From Jaltomata sinuosa (lineage: Eukaryota > Streptophyta > Magnoliopsida > Solanales > Solanaceae), in NCBI GenBank assembly GCA_003996215.1, contig QJPP01003488.1:186001-250000 (forward strand): a stretch of DNA of 64,000 bases. The letters run 5' to 3'. The translations under genes were made by a program, and so were the position numbers. The notes under the pieces were generated by a model. It had not been told where the DNA came from. It made no database searches and saw only the letters and a list, made by a program, of their open reading frames with translations. Shown in pieces: positions 23,515-35,682 of this stretch (position 1 is its first letter; every line of letters starts with the position of its first letter).

Positions 23515-26286
23515 CTATTCCTTATTTAGAAATCTCTTAATATGGTGGTCTACTATGGTAATAGGGACTTTTTCATAAAATTGTTCCTCTGAAATCTGAA
23601 CATTTGTTATTGGTACTTTATTTGTTGGGTCTCCAATACACTTTTGAAACATAGAAACATGAAAGACTGGGTGAACTACCTCTAATTCTGGAGGCAAATC
23701 TAGCTGGTAAGAAACTCTGCCTACCGTTGCATAATATGGTAAGGCCCAATATATCGAGGGCTTAACTTGCCTTTCCTTCCAAATCGTATAATGACCTTCA
23801 TCGGTGAAACTTTCAGAAACACGCAATCATCAACATCAAACTCAAAGTACCATCGCCTAACATCTGAATATGATTTCTGATGGCTCTGAGCTATCAACAA
23901 CTGCTCTCTAATTAGCGTGACCTTTTTCATGGCCTACTACATTACGTCAGGTCCAAGCTACCCTAACTCTCTATCCTCAAACTAACTAAGAGAGGATTGA
24001 AATTTCTTCCCAAATAGAGCCTCGTACAATGCCATACTGATTATGGAATGATAGTTATTATTATAAGCAAATTCAATAAGCGATAAGTCATCATCCCAAT
24101 TTCTCCTGAAATCTAGCACACACGGTCGTAAAATATCCTTGAGCATCTAAAACATATGTTTGACTTGGCCATTGATCTAACGATGAAAAGTTGTACAAAG
24201 ATTAACCTGAGTCCCTAGACTTTTCTAGAATGATCTCCAGAAATATGTTATAAACTATGCCCCTATGTCTTAAATAATTGATCCTAGGACACCATGTAGT
24301 CTGACTATTATTGTAATGTACAACCAAGTTTAATCTTTAAATGAGAATGTGGCCTTGATATGTAAGAAATGGGATGATTTTTTCAGCCTATCGATAATCA
24401 CCCAGATAGAATTGAACTTCCATCGTGAACAAGGCAAGGATATGAAAAAATCTATATTTATTGCCTTCCACTTCCATTACAAAATAGCTATCTCCTAAGT
24501 TATACCACTAGATTTCTTATGCTTTACCTTTACCAACTGATACTTTGGGCACTTTTCCACAAACTCAGCTATGTCCCTCTTCATTCCTGGACACCAATAA
24601 ATCTTCTTAATATAATGATACATCTTTATGGATCGTAGGTAAATAGAGTAGTGAGAATGGTGTGCCTCTTACATAATTTTTTTGTCAAAGGCCTGTAATA
24701 TCCAAAACACATAACTGATTTATGTATCTAACAAATCTATCTCCTACTATATCATAGGCTAAAGACTCCCGTTGTTGAGCTTACCTCTTAGCTGCTCTAA
24801 GATGGGATCCTCATATTATCGTGCCTTCACCTCCACAACTAGTGATGATATGGCTATGTCCTGAACTGTGATCATAGCATCACTAGAGTCTAATAATCTA
24901 ATGCCTAAAATAGCTAGCTGATAGATCTTCCATGCCATCTCTCACTTCTCAACTCCTAAATACGATATTCTGCCCATAGAAGTATAACTTAGGTCTTTTT
25001 CTACTATATTGGCCTTCTCTGGATGGTATAAGATATCCACATTATAGTCTTTCAGAAATTCAAGACATCAGCGCTATCACAGGTTTAACTCTTTCTGCCT
25101 TAAAATATACTGGAGGCTCCTATGATCTGTAAAAATATCAACATAAATGCCAAACAAGTAATGCCTCCAAATATTTATGGAATGAATAACTGCAGCCAAC
25201 TCTAAATCATGGATCATGTAGTTCTTCTCATGCTACTTTAACTGTCTAGAAGCATAAGTAATTACCTTTCCTTGTTGTATTAGAACACAATCCAGCTCAA
25301 CACGTGAAGCTAGGGGTGGGAATTCAGTTCTTTGATTTGGTTTTTTCAAAGTTTGGTTCAATTTTTTGGTTTTTCATTTTGCAAATATGAGCACCAAACA
25401 CCATACCAAACTAATTCGGTTCAGTTTGGTTTTTTGGAACATCGGTTCAGTTTGGTTCAGTGTTTCTAAATTGGTTTTTTGGTGCAAGAAAGGAACATAT
25501 AAGCACTCACAGGATTTCAATTTTCACATAATATGACAATCATGTGACACATCTCGGTCTCACAATTTTACAAATGCAAGCAGGATCGAGCATCGACAAT
25601 CACTTTTGAGATAGAGAGGGGCGTTACTACCTCTAGTCTTAAGAACTTAAAATATATTTTTGGTTTTTGGGCTTTGGCCATCTGCATTCTGCCCCCATGT
25701 AATATAAATGTAATAGAAATATTTTTTAAAAGATTAATTAATAAAAGTTTGTTTCTTTGGTGCATCAAAGAATCAATACCCTTAAACCAAACACTGAACT
25801 GAAGAACCAAAATTGAAGAACTAAACTAATTTTGTTCAGTTCAATTTTTTAATTCTCTGGTTTTTATGCCCACCCCTACCTGAGGCATCACAATACACCA
25901 TATATCCCTCTGGACCCTCTGATAAGGTTAGAACTTGTGCTGAAGTCAATCTATCTTTCAACTTTTAGAAACTTTGCTCTTAGACTGCGGTCCACTGAAA
26001 CATAATTGTTTTCTTAGTTAGTTTCGTCAAGGGTGCTAAAAGTGAAGAGAATGCTTCCACAAACCTTCTATAATACCCTTCTAACATTAGAAAGCTATGA
26101 ACTTCTATCAGGGTCATGGGTCTAGGCCTAGTCTCCACAGCCTCAATCTCTGTGAATCAATCGAAATACCAGCATCTGATATAATATGGCCCCAAAAGGC
26201 CATAAAATGCAACCAGAACTTACACTTCAAGAGCTTAGTATACAACCTCTTATCTTGGAGTACCTGAAGCACTACTTGGATATTGA
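23515..26286 (-). pseudogene. Element B copy 1 pol pseudogene (RT end, RNase H, integrase)
   Basis: From high to low coordinates: the end of reverse transcriptase (V-V-L-Q-V-L-Q-D-K, W-G-H-I-I-S-D near 26180-26280), RNase H (split by the MITE at 25311-25878; D-C-V-L-I-Q-Q-G-K then Y-A-S-R-Q-L-K), an integrase zinc finger (M-K-R-D-I-A-E-F-V near 24580) and the integrase C-terminus (F-L-K-V-S-P-M-K, Y-I-G-P-Y, H-P-V-F-H-V-S near 23600-23900). Two overlapping frames at 23515-23930 show a frameshift within the C-terminus. It is non-functional. Confidence 0.75.
25311..25878. mobile_element. hAT-like MITE in element B copy 1
   Basis: The terminal inverted repeats read TAGGGGTGGG (25311) and CCCACCCCTA (25878). 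Flanking 8-bp sequences CGTGAAGC (25303-25310) and CCTGAGGC (25879-25886) agree at 6 of 8 positions, as for a decayed hAT target duplication. It interrupts the RNase H codons for D-A-S. The interior has GGTTTGGTTTTTT-rich ends and no transposase. Confidence 0.75.
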
Positions 26287-26648
26287 AGGGGTTATTTATG
26301 GCTGTTTTGGTTTGAAATAGAGGGTATGGCAATACACCAAATTTTTAGTGGTTGTGCAGGCATGTTGTTTGTTTAGTTGTGGTGTACTATTTTATGGGAC
26401 CCATATTATTATTATTATATACTATAAATATATTATTCATGCGTCCAACACATGGTTGTAATAAGTAAAGGACAATATAAAAATAACACATGGATAAAAA
26501 GAGTCTGACGATTAAGTCATTCACCTAATAGAAGACATGTTGTCAATATGGCTCAAATGTGATAATGAGATGTATGTAATGATTGTACCACTTGATCTTT
26601 TTTAGATTGACTACTATAAGTAAGGGGTACAGTCCATCTTAATTTTGT
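26287..26648. repeat. Segment C, unidentified, copy 1
   Basis: AT-rich sequence of about 360 bp, not coding, shared with 40965-41326. It sits at the boundary where element B reverse transcriptase is interrupted. It contains an ATTATTATTATTATATACT run. Homology between the copies stops at the same point (CTTAATTT), where copy 1 meets the RTE element and copy 2 meets E4. Confidence 0.55.
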
Positions 26649-26932
26649 ATTCACTTTTATACTGCTTCTTGTTGGTAGTCTGTTCTAGGTAATGAACTAT
26701 TGTCTCTATATTTCATTGTCATATCCTTTCTCCCAGACTAGTCTTGTTGGTATTGGAATTCTTGATTATTTTTGTTCTTTATTATCTCAGTGGTTCCGAA
26801 ATTGAGATTGTGTATTTGCGTTTCATGTATTATAGTTGTACTATAGAGTAGTGGATGTAGTTTTTATCCCCCTGTGTAGCTTTCTCTTTATTTAGTAGCT
26901 TTAGTGGTTGATGGTAGACTAGGTTTATATCA

Positions 26933-27770
26933 GTGTTTGGGGTTGGGGTCGAGGTCAGGATCAGATTTGGGGGTAGGGTCGAGGCAGGGTTGGGGGAGAG
27001 TGCAGGGGGTAGGAGGGGTAAGTGGGCTAAAGGAACCTCTAGGTTGAAAATAGGATCATGGAATATAGGGACCTTACAAGGAAAGTCCATTAAACTAGTG
27101 AAGAGTCTAAGGAGGAGGAAGATTAATATAGCTTGTGTCCAAGAGACCAAATGGATAGGTTCAAAGGCGCAGGATGTGGACGAGTATAAGTTGTGGTACT
27201 CAGGAGGTAGGAGGAATAGGAATGGGGTAGGGATCTTAGTAGATGATGAGCTTAGAGAGTAAGTGGTTGAAGTTAGAAGGGTCCATGATAGGATGATGTT
27301 GATAAAGTTTGTCTTTGGAGGGACTACTTTGAACATTATTAGTACTTACGCACCACAAGAGGGCTTAGACAAGGAGAAGAAGAAGAACTTTTGGGAGGTT
27401 TTGGATAAGGTGGTCAGAGGCGTGCCTATCACCGAGAAGCTTTTCATAGGAGGAGATTTCAATAGGCACATCAGGTTGTTAAAGGGGGGTTATGCTGATA
27501 TGCATAAAGGCTTTAGTTTTTGAGAGAGGAATGAAGGATGAGCTTTACTTTTGGATTTTGCTAGAGCCTTTGGGTTGATGGTTGCAAATTCAAGCTTCCC
27601 CAAGAAGGAGGAACATTTTGTTACCTTTCGTAGTCTTGTGGCCAAGACACAAATAGACTTTTTGCTCCTTAAGAAGGGAGATAAAGGCCTTTGTAGATAC
27701 TGTAAGATTTTGGTGATAGATATGGAGATTAAGACGAGAAGAAAGAAAAGGATAGTGGATGATTGACCTA
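26933..27770 (+). pseudogene. RTE endonuclease domain pseudogene
   Basis: Plus-strand frames at 26933-27262, 27263-27523 and 27551-27766 continue one another across stops. They read K-I-G-S-W-N-I-G-T-L, C-V-Q-E-T-K-W, I-I-S-T-Y-A-P-Q and F-I-G-G-D-F-N-R-H-I, the ordered motifs of an APE-like endonuclease. The Asn of W-N and the Glu of Q-E-T are kept. In-frame stops at 27260 and 27521 make it inactive. Confidence 0.8.
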
Positions 27771-28329
27771 GGATCAATTGGGGTAGCTTGACTATGGCCA
27801 GTGCCCTGGATAGAGGGGAGAAGTTGGTGTCTATGGGATCATGAGGGAGTAGGGGGTGTAGACAGTATGTGGGATATGACTGCCAGTTGCATCAGGGAAA
27901 CAATGAGAGAGGTTTTGGGTGTCTCTAAGGGTCGATTTGGAAGGCTTCGAGGGGACTAGTGGTGGCATGGAGAGGTTCAAGGGAAGTTGGAGGAAAAACA
28001 GGGCGCTTACTCAAAGTTGGTGGAAAGTTTGACCAAGAAGGAGAAGTGGATGAATAGGGAGAGGTATAAGATAGCTAGGAAGGAGGTTAAGTTAGAAGTT
28101 AGGGCGTCTAAAATAGCAGTGTTCGAAAGCTTATATGCAGAATAAGAGGATAAAGGCACGGATAAGAAGCTTTACAGGCTAGCCAAGGCTAGGGAGAGGA
28201 GGGTCTGTGACCTTGACCAAGTGAAATGCATCAAGGGTGAGGATGGTAAAGTGTTAGTAGATGAGGTACTCATTAGGAGGTGATGGAAGTCATACTTTCA
28301 AAGGCTCTTGAATGAAGTGGGGACCAAGA

Positions 28330-29757
28330 TATTATGCTGGGGGACTTGGAGCATTCAGAGAGGCATCAGGATTATTGTTATTGTTGGTGTATAAAGTTTG
28401 AGGACGTTAAGGGTGCTATTTGTAGGATGCGTAGAGGTAGAGCAATTGGGCCAGATGAGATTCTAATGGATTTTTGGAAGAGCATAGGCGGGGCAAATAT
28501 GGAGTGGTTGAGCAAGTTGATTAATGTCATTTTCAGGATGACAAAGATGGCTGAAGCTTGGGGATGGAGTACGACGATTCCATTATACAAGAACAAGGGT
28601 TACATTCAGTATTGCAACAACTATAGGGGTATCAAGTTTATAAGTCATACTATAAAGGTTTGATAAAGGGTAGTGGAGTTGATGTTGAGGAGAATCACGA
28701 CTGTTTTCGAGAATCAATTCAGGTTCATATTGGTACGCTTGACTACAAAATACATTCATTTCATAAGGAGACTTGTGGAGCAGTATAGGAAGAGGAAAAT
28801 GGACCTTTACATGGTGTTCATCAATCTAAAGAATGCTTACGACAAAGTCCCCACAAAAGTTCATTGGAGGAGCTTGGAGGCTAGCGTTGTTCCTGTAGCG
28901 TACACTAGGTCAATTAAGGACATGTACGATAGAGACAAGACTCGGCTAAGAACTATAGGTGGAGAGTCAGATCACTTTTCCTTATTAATGAGGTTGCACC
29001 AGGGATCGACCCTTAGACCATATTTATTTGCCTTGGTGATAGATGTATTAACGCAACAGATTCAAGGGGAGTTGCCATAGTGTATGTTGTTTTTGGATGA
29101 GATAGTTTTCATTGAGGAGACCCGCTGAGGAGTTAATACTAAGTTAGAGGTTTGGAGATAAACCCTAGAGTCTAAAGGGTTTAGGTTATACTAGACCAAG
29201 ATGGAATATTTGGAGTGCAAGTTTAGTGAGGTGATGCATGAGGCTGATGTATTAGTACAACTTGATTTTTAGGCCATTCAGAACAGAGATATTTTTATGT
29301 ATCTTGGATATATGATCCCGGGAAATAGAGAGATCAATGAGGATGTCACTCACTGAATGGGTCAGGGTGGTTGAAATGGAGGCTCACATCCGGGATCTTG
29401 TGTGATAAGAAAATGTATCATAAATTCAAAGGAAAGTTCTACAGAGTGGCGGTTAGACCAGCTATGTTGTATGGAGTGAAGTGTTGGTAAGTCAAGAATT
29501 CTCACATCCAAAAGATGAGGGTGGCAGAGATGAAGATGTTATGTTGGATATGTGGGTTTACTAGGAGCGATAGGATTAGAGATGAGGTTATCCAAGACAA
29601 GGTGGCAATGTCTTTGGTGGATGTCAAGATATGGGAAGTGAGATTGAGATGGTTCCGTCATATGATAAGGAGGGGTATGGAGGCCCCAATGTGGAGGTGT
29701 GAAAGGTTAGCAACAGATAGTTTCCGAAGAAGTAGAGGTAGATTAAAGAAGTATTAG
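28330..29757 (+). pseudogene. RTE reverse transcriptase pseudogene
   Basis: It starts with the finger motifs (A-I-G-P-D-E-I near 28445, W-S-T-T-I-P-L-Y-K-N-K-G near 28580, N-Y-R-G-I). Motif A, normally F-I-D-L-E-K-A-Y-D, reads F-I-N-L-K-N-A-Y-D near 28820. Motif C, normally F-A-D-D, reads F-L-D-E near 29090. Catalytic acids are therefore altered in both. The C-terminal part (R-W-F-R-H-M-I-R-R near 29645) matches the end of RTE proteins. Confidence 0.8.
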
Positions 29758-30185
29758 AGGAAAGTTATTAGACATGACATGGAGTAGTTATAGCTTACTG
29801 AGGACATAACCCTAGATAGGAAAGAGCGGAGGTCACGAATTAGGTAGAAGGTTAGTCAGGAGGGATGCGCCCTTGGTAGTAGGTAGGTGTGCTTTGTTTT
29901 GGGTTCATGCTTGTAGTATCTTGTTCCTGGACTTTAGGTGATATTGGTGGTTTCGGGTAGATCGAGTGTAGTATTATTTTTATGGTAGTCTTGTTTTTGT
30001 TAAATTATGTTGTTTTATTAATTCCTGTTATTTCTTGTTCTTTTATTATTTCCTTTTTTAGACTATTTTTTTCATTAGATGGGGGTCTATCGGAAACAAC
30101 CTCTCTTCCTCACTTCTGAGGTAGTGGTATGGACTGCGTATACTCTACCCTCCCTAGACCCCACTCTATAGGAATATACTGGGTA

Positions 30186-30217
<32 letters not shown>

Positions 30218-30220
30218 TTG

Positions 30221-30640
30221 ATAGTTTATACACATTCTCAATGAGCCATCTTTCATTCTCAAAAACAATACTAGCATACTCCATGGTAAAGCACTAGACC
30301 TGATGAAGCCTTTATCAAGAAAGTCCTTTAACTTCTCCTTCAACTCTTTTAGCTCAGCTGGAGCCATCCTATAAAGAGGAATTGAAATCGACTGGATACT
30401 TGGTGGCATATCAAAAGAAAAGTAAATCTCATGCAATGGGGGAATACCAAGATTCTCTTCTAGAATTCATTAAAAAGTGGAATAGATTGATGAGTCAGAC
30501 GCTCAACATTAATATCTTAAACTCAGACAATATGTTAAATGCAGACTTTGGCGATCATTTTCTTTGCCTGAAGATAGGAAATAAACCTGATGTTCAGTGT
30601 TGTCGCATTACCCTCAACTCCCAAACTACTTCCCCCTAAA
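30221..30640 (-). pseudogene. Element B reverse transcriptase N-terminal part
   Basis: The minus strand reads P-L-Y-R-M-A-P-A-E-L-K-E-L, then L-D-K-G-F-I-R-S-S and K-D-G-S-L-R-M-C-I-N-Y, the standard start of gypsy reverse transcriptase. It is cut at the RTE (TTG)n tail. The missing middle of the domain, including the Y/F-x-D-D motif, is not found in the window. Confidence 0.75.
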
Positions 30641-32400
30641 AATAGAATCTAACAGTCTTAGCTCGACAGCAGACATTGGCATAACAAGATGCCATCTAAT
30701 CAATGCCCATAGTAATATCAAAGCAAGCATCTCTAGATCTATTAGGTCTGCAAAGGTCTAATGGCTAGCAATCTCTATCATACAACCTCGATAAACCCTT
30801 CTGGCAATAATAGAGTCAGCAACTAGGGTAGAAACAACAAAAGATTGTCTTTATGACTATCATACTATACATAACTTCCCAATAATTAATATGGTTATAT
30901 ACGATAATATAGAGCCTGGATCTATCAAAGCATAAAAATAGTGGGAGAAAACACTCAATGTACCTGTCACAACATCAGGTGATGACTCTAAATCCTGATG
31001 GCATATTAGTGCTTAGTGAAATTCTAGCCACTGCCAGAACTAGACGCTCCCTCTCAGCCTCAACCTCTACCTGCTAGAGTCTAAGACCCACGATCTATAG
31101 GATGTACTGAGGAAGACAACCATGTTTATGATCTGACCCTCTGTCTTGAAATATGTTGGTCCCTCATGGACAATATCTTTGCATAAGACCCTACAAGACA
31201 CAAGAATAGCATGATGTGGAGCCCTGACTGCATCTTCCACCATGTGCTCTACCATAAGTATCACTGATCTAGACTGCTTTGGGACCTTGTTCTACTGTAA
31301 TCCTAGTGAGCTCTCATCCAGACTTGACCACCCCCGGTAATCCAACATGCTACACTGGGACTGTTGTGGTGGGGGGCATAGGTGATCTTCCTGATTATCA
31401 AAGACTGGAACCACCTTGAGCCTCTATCTGAAACCCTGTGGGCCTAGACCTCTTCTTTTACTCTCTCTTGACCTATTCATACATATATTATTGATGTCGA
31501 GGCCCCTTTATGTTCTGTGCCATGGATTAAATCCACGAGATATCCATATTATCATTAAGTGCATCTTAAGTACAAACCTTGATATAGTTTGAAGCAAGCC
31601 CTCCCATAAATTGACGTACAAATGCATTGTATCAACAAATGCTGGTGCATATATAGCCAAGGAACCTAATCTCAAGGCATACTCTTGGACACTCATATGG
31701 CCCTGCCAAAGATTTAGAAACTGGTCTACTCAGGCATCTCGTATCTTCTGTGGCAAGTAGTGATCTACGAAGGCCTCTGTTAAAGTGTACCAGGTGGGTG
31801 ATGTTGCATCATTCCACCTAGATCTCTCCCAACTCTCGTACCAAAACACTGCTACATCATGCAACCATAATGCTGCTAACTCAACTGACTCACTTGGTGA
31901 AACATGCGTGACCCTAAATATCCTGTGAAGCTAATATACAAAGTGTTGAGGCTCCCCTCTGTGGTATATTCTTGTATACTCAGGAGGACTCAAGGAAAGG
32001 AACTCTCAAACATTTGGGCCTTGCAGAAGGTCCGACTATATTTGGCGCCACTAGCTAGTATTGAGTGGCTGCTAATTTAGCCAACGTATAGACTACAATC
32101 CTGAAATCCTAATCTGTCAGGATAGGAGGAGCTGGAGATATTATTGGAGGTCTTGTAGCTCCTAGCGCCTCTTGACGTGGAGCTGAAGCTGGGGAGAAAT
32201 GTTAAGATGTCTCCCCTACTACCACCAGCTGAACTGCCCCCGGCAGGTGATACTCTAATAGTACCATTGTCTGTGGGTGCATATGGCTTTCGGCTAGCTG
32301 TTGTCTAATGAGTCACCGACATTTGTTTTAGTATAAGCATAATAACATTCGTAAGATGAAGAACGCAACCCTTATGAGTCAGCTCTATAGTATGATTTGA
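30641..32400 (-). pseudogene. Element B copy 2 gag/protease pseudogene
   Basis: A minus-strand frame at 31508-31696 begins M-S-V-Q-E-Y-A-L-R-L, the conserved capsid word also seen in E2 (S-V-Q-E-Y-S-L-K-F). Surrounding sequence aligns with 19473-21150. Stops and frameshifts prevent a full protein. The segment 31548-31935 differs from copy 1 at a single base. Confidence 0.65.
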
Positions 32401-32524
32401 GCAAAAGAAGGGTAACTTTCCTAAACAATGTCTATATCTTACTTCTTATAGAATATGGTGCACAACATATTTATAAGCAAGACTATACTAGACACGGCTT
32501 GTAAACTCCCTATGATATGATGTT

Positions 32525-32540
32525 GCTCTGATACCAAGTT
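32525..32540 (-). promoter_or_regulatory. Primer binding site beside element B copy 2 LTR
   Basis: The minus strand reads AACTTGGTATCAGAGC, a perfect initiator-Met-type PBS, directly after the LTR terminal GTGACA. Confidence 0.82.
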
Positions 32541-35500
32541 TGTCACGCCCCAAACTTGGGGATGCAACTGGCCCTGATGCCAAAAAACATAGGCCCAAGC
32601 TGACAATCATTTGCCAATGGCGTATAGCATCCACACACAATTAAGAAAATAAATAAGTGTAGTAAGATCTCTCTATAACAGCCCCTCATTATAACAACAT
32701 TTCATTATAATAGCCTGATTTTTTAAGAACCAATTTTTCATGTTATATTTTACTTCTCTATAACAACATTCTACCTATAACAACACTGGCATTCATTATA
32801 GCAGTACACTCTTTATAAAATTACCATTCTATAATAGCCATACTCAAATATTGTATACTAATATTTTATAAGAAATATATTATTTATAAAATAAAATATT
32901 AAAATATTTATTGTAGTTATCATTAATGTTATGCACATAGTAAATTTCAAGTAAAAATATCTAAAAGGAAAAAGAATGTCTTAATATGATATTTATCGGT
33001 CATGATCATAATTTCACGTGGAAAAAGACTATCGATATTTGCCTTTTGTATATTCATACTTTTTCTAATTTGGCATATTTTTTTGCATAAAGTCTAATGA
33101 GATCTAAAAATTAAATGTCACTATACATATATAACAACATCTTGCTATAGCACCCATGAAACCTTCAGACAAACGCTGCCACTATAAAGAGGTTTGACTA
33201 TATAGCTCGGCTTAAAAATCTGCCTTTGGCCAGTGAGTCCCCTGTCAATAGCTCCACAAAGAAAATAACCACTCCCAACAGTTCATGTAAAGCAACAATC
33301 AAGTAGCATGCAAGTCATATTTGGGACGTCGAGGCCACCATGATATCTATGAAAGCTTAAATGCTATTTGGGCCATCAAGGCCACCAGGATCTATATACA
33401 CAAACATAAAATAGCTATATACAATATAAACTTGGACAACAGGCCTCTAAACTATCAATAACAACAACAATAAGGCCCTATTGGCCCAAAAGCTATAACT
33501 AATAAACATACAAGGCCAAAATGGTCATTATTATACCTATACAACCCAGTAGACTAGTCTGCAAGCCTCTATGAATACAATATTTTGTGGGACAGGTCCC
33601 TGACCTACCCAAAAGCTATAAACATCAAAAAGGCAAACCTCTAAGATAATGGCGACCCCTGGAAGGAAAGGAGCCAACCAATCAACTAAAAGCCCAACTA
33701 TGCTACCTAGAGGATCTGTCTAATAATCACTTAGAGCCTACAATCATGAATGCAGTGCCCCTCCACCAATGAGGCATCAATATGAAATAATATTCTGAGC
33801 ATGTAAGTCAAACTAAAAACTGAAACTAAAGTATAAGGACTGAATGGAAAGTACAGGAGTGAAACAGAGGTACAACACCTTACCTTCATACTATAAGATA
33901 ACATATCAGCATGTATCAAACAATAACTTGATATGACCCTCATAATCCCAACAGGTACAAACAACACACAGTCACCATAAGTTTTAACAAGCGCAAAAAG
34001 TAGCTAAATACCCATATTGGCCCCCTTACCTGGAACCAGTGATACCCTAAACTTAATGTCTGAATATATAGGTTTTGTGAATTAATACAGCTCTTTGGAT
34101 CCATGGTACAATATGATTGTTGCCCTATAGCTGCATCTTGCTCGCCCTATAGGTATGGTTTGCCCGACGCATAGGCACAATCTACATGCCTAGTAAGTTT
34201 GGTAGTATTATATAATTGCTTTCTCGTAAGTATAGCCTTCATGCCCTATAGGCACGTTCTGTCCAGCACGTAAGCATGGTCGATCAATCAACCTATAGGC
34301 TCCAAACCCAAGCAGTGTCAGTGTCTGCTGAGGCCAAAACATGCTCATAGGTGATAATCATATGATAAAAACATTACAATAATAGCAAGTGATCACAGTC
34401 GACCTTAATATACTCATCAAATGCCTTCATAGGCCACTAGGTAAGCAATAAAGTGCATGTAATAAATACTTTATCAGGATGTGGTAGCAAACTCAATAGT
34501 ATAAGGGCATAAGTCGAATAACGATGTTATACAAGCTATCAGAAGCTTGGGCCTTCAGGGCCATGCTTGAAAACTTAAAAAAGCCTTAACATACCTTTCA
34601 ACTGAAGCCCCAAAGGTGTCTCTATGAAGCTCGACCAACCAATCATAATACAACAAATGTGAGAATCAGTAATGCTGCAAGAACGAGCCATAGCCAATCG
34701 ATAAGGTGTTAATGTCACACTCACGACCAGCCAAGTCTAGAGCATAAAATGAGGCAAATAACAACAATAAATATCAGCAAAATCCAGCATAATATGCTAA
34801 CCACATCTCAAAGGAGTGACGAGCTCCCGAGACACTATTTCAAGGCATACTTCATAATGTCTCAATCGACAATTTCCATATCCGACTCCAAAGAGTGGCG
34901 TACCAATTTTCCCCATCCCTAAATCTTGCAACTACTGCCAAGTAAAGTTCCTTAATCCCCACCATGAGTTTTAATCAATATAAGGCAAGAAAATACGACA
35001 AACATGTAGATAACAATAAGTTCCTCCTTGGAATTTATTCAAAAGAACAAATTAAGAATGGGTCGAGGATTTAGAACTCTTACCTTTCGATAAATGGAAG
35101 CTAACAGTAGAAAATACAAACCTTATGAGCTGTCTCTTTGTAGTAACAATAAATGGAGCTAAAATTATTGAGAAAACTAAACCATAAAGATGAGCTCGCA
35201 GTGTAGATAAACTTTCGTTAAACATCCGAGTTGAAAACATCAATATCCATGGAGGATTTAGGGGCTTGTTCTCTGATATTTATGGGTTTTTCAGTTGTGT
35301 TCTATGGAAAAAAGGAAGAAGGTGGCATTTTATAAAACACCACCGACTTAGGGGCTAGGAATCCCACCTCTATGTGCCCGGTTTAGTGCATTAGAAACTA
35401 AACACGCAGACCTTCGATTTGGTAGATTGGGGCCCATCTAACTCTTTATACATTTGAAGAAAAGCTTTGAGAAATTTGACCCAAATTTTCAGAGAATTTA

Positions 35501-35682
35501 TTAAAGGAACTTACAATAACTTTTGCTGACTTTTATTTTGTAACTTGCTTGAGTTCAAAACTTAACATACGACCATTGTGCAATTAAAATTCCTTATAAA
35601 CATCCTTCCTTATATATTAAGCTCTCTTGGTCTTATCCCAAAAGCATGGGTTGATTAAAATGTTCAAATGAGCAAGGTGTCA
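32541..35682 (-). repeat. LTR of element B, copy 2 (full length)
   Basis: On the minus strand it starts TGACACC at 35682 and ends GTGACA at 32541, about 3.1 kb. A purine-rich stretch (CGGAAGAAGGATT, minus) and the GAGGATGAATG word precede it, as expected next to a purine tract. It contains the MITE-like insert (about 32660-33201) and reiterated TAGGCACG and TAAGCATGG words (about 34130-34290). Confidence 0.72.
32660..33201. mobile_element. MITE-like insert, second copy, within the element B LTR
   Basis: It aligns with 21354-21891 and shares the TATAACA-rich interior and the CTCTATAA/TTATAG-type ends. Because both LTR copies carry it at the same place, it was in the element before the two LTRs separated. 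Confidence 0.5.

Larger units (their letters stand above)
19473..26648 (-). mobile_element. Element B, tandem copy 1 (Ty3/gypsy)
   Basis: On the minus strand, high to low, it reads part of reverse transcriptase and RNase H, integrase, a truncated LTR, a PBS and gag. The whole segment is homologous to 30784-41326, including the MITE at the same site and the unknown segment at the high-coordinate edge. By eye the copies differ at roughly one base in ten. A deletion at about 23400 removed the start of the LTR and the purine tract (about 1.1 kb compared with copy 2). Confidence 0.8.
26649..30220 (+). mobile_element. RTE-clade LINE, inactive
   Basis: It is a non-LTR element with an apurinic-type endonuclease followed by reverse transcriptase, ending in a (TTG)n/(GGT)n tail at 30188-30220. 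The end GTATACTCTACCCTCCCTAG just before the tail is typical of plant RTE elements. The 5' boundary is not exact. It lies in the reverse transcriptase region of element B: the minus-strand frame C-I-N-Y-Q ends right at the tail. Confidence 0.8.

Noticed and set aside
26830..27336. 168-codon minus-strand frame
   Set aside because: It is the antisense of the RTE endonuclease, whose motifs are clear on the plus strand.
30188..30220. (TTG)n run considered as an independent microsatellite
   Set aside because: It directly follows the conserved 3' end of an RTE LINE and is its normal tail.
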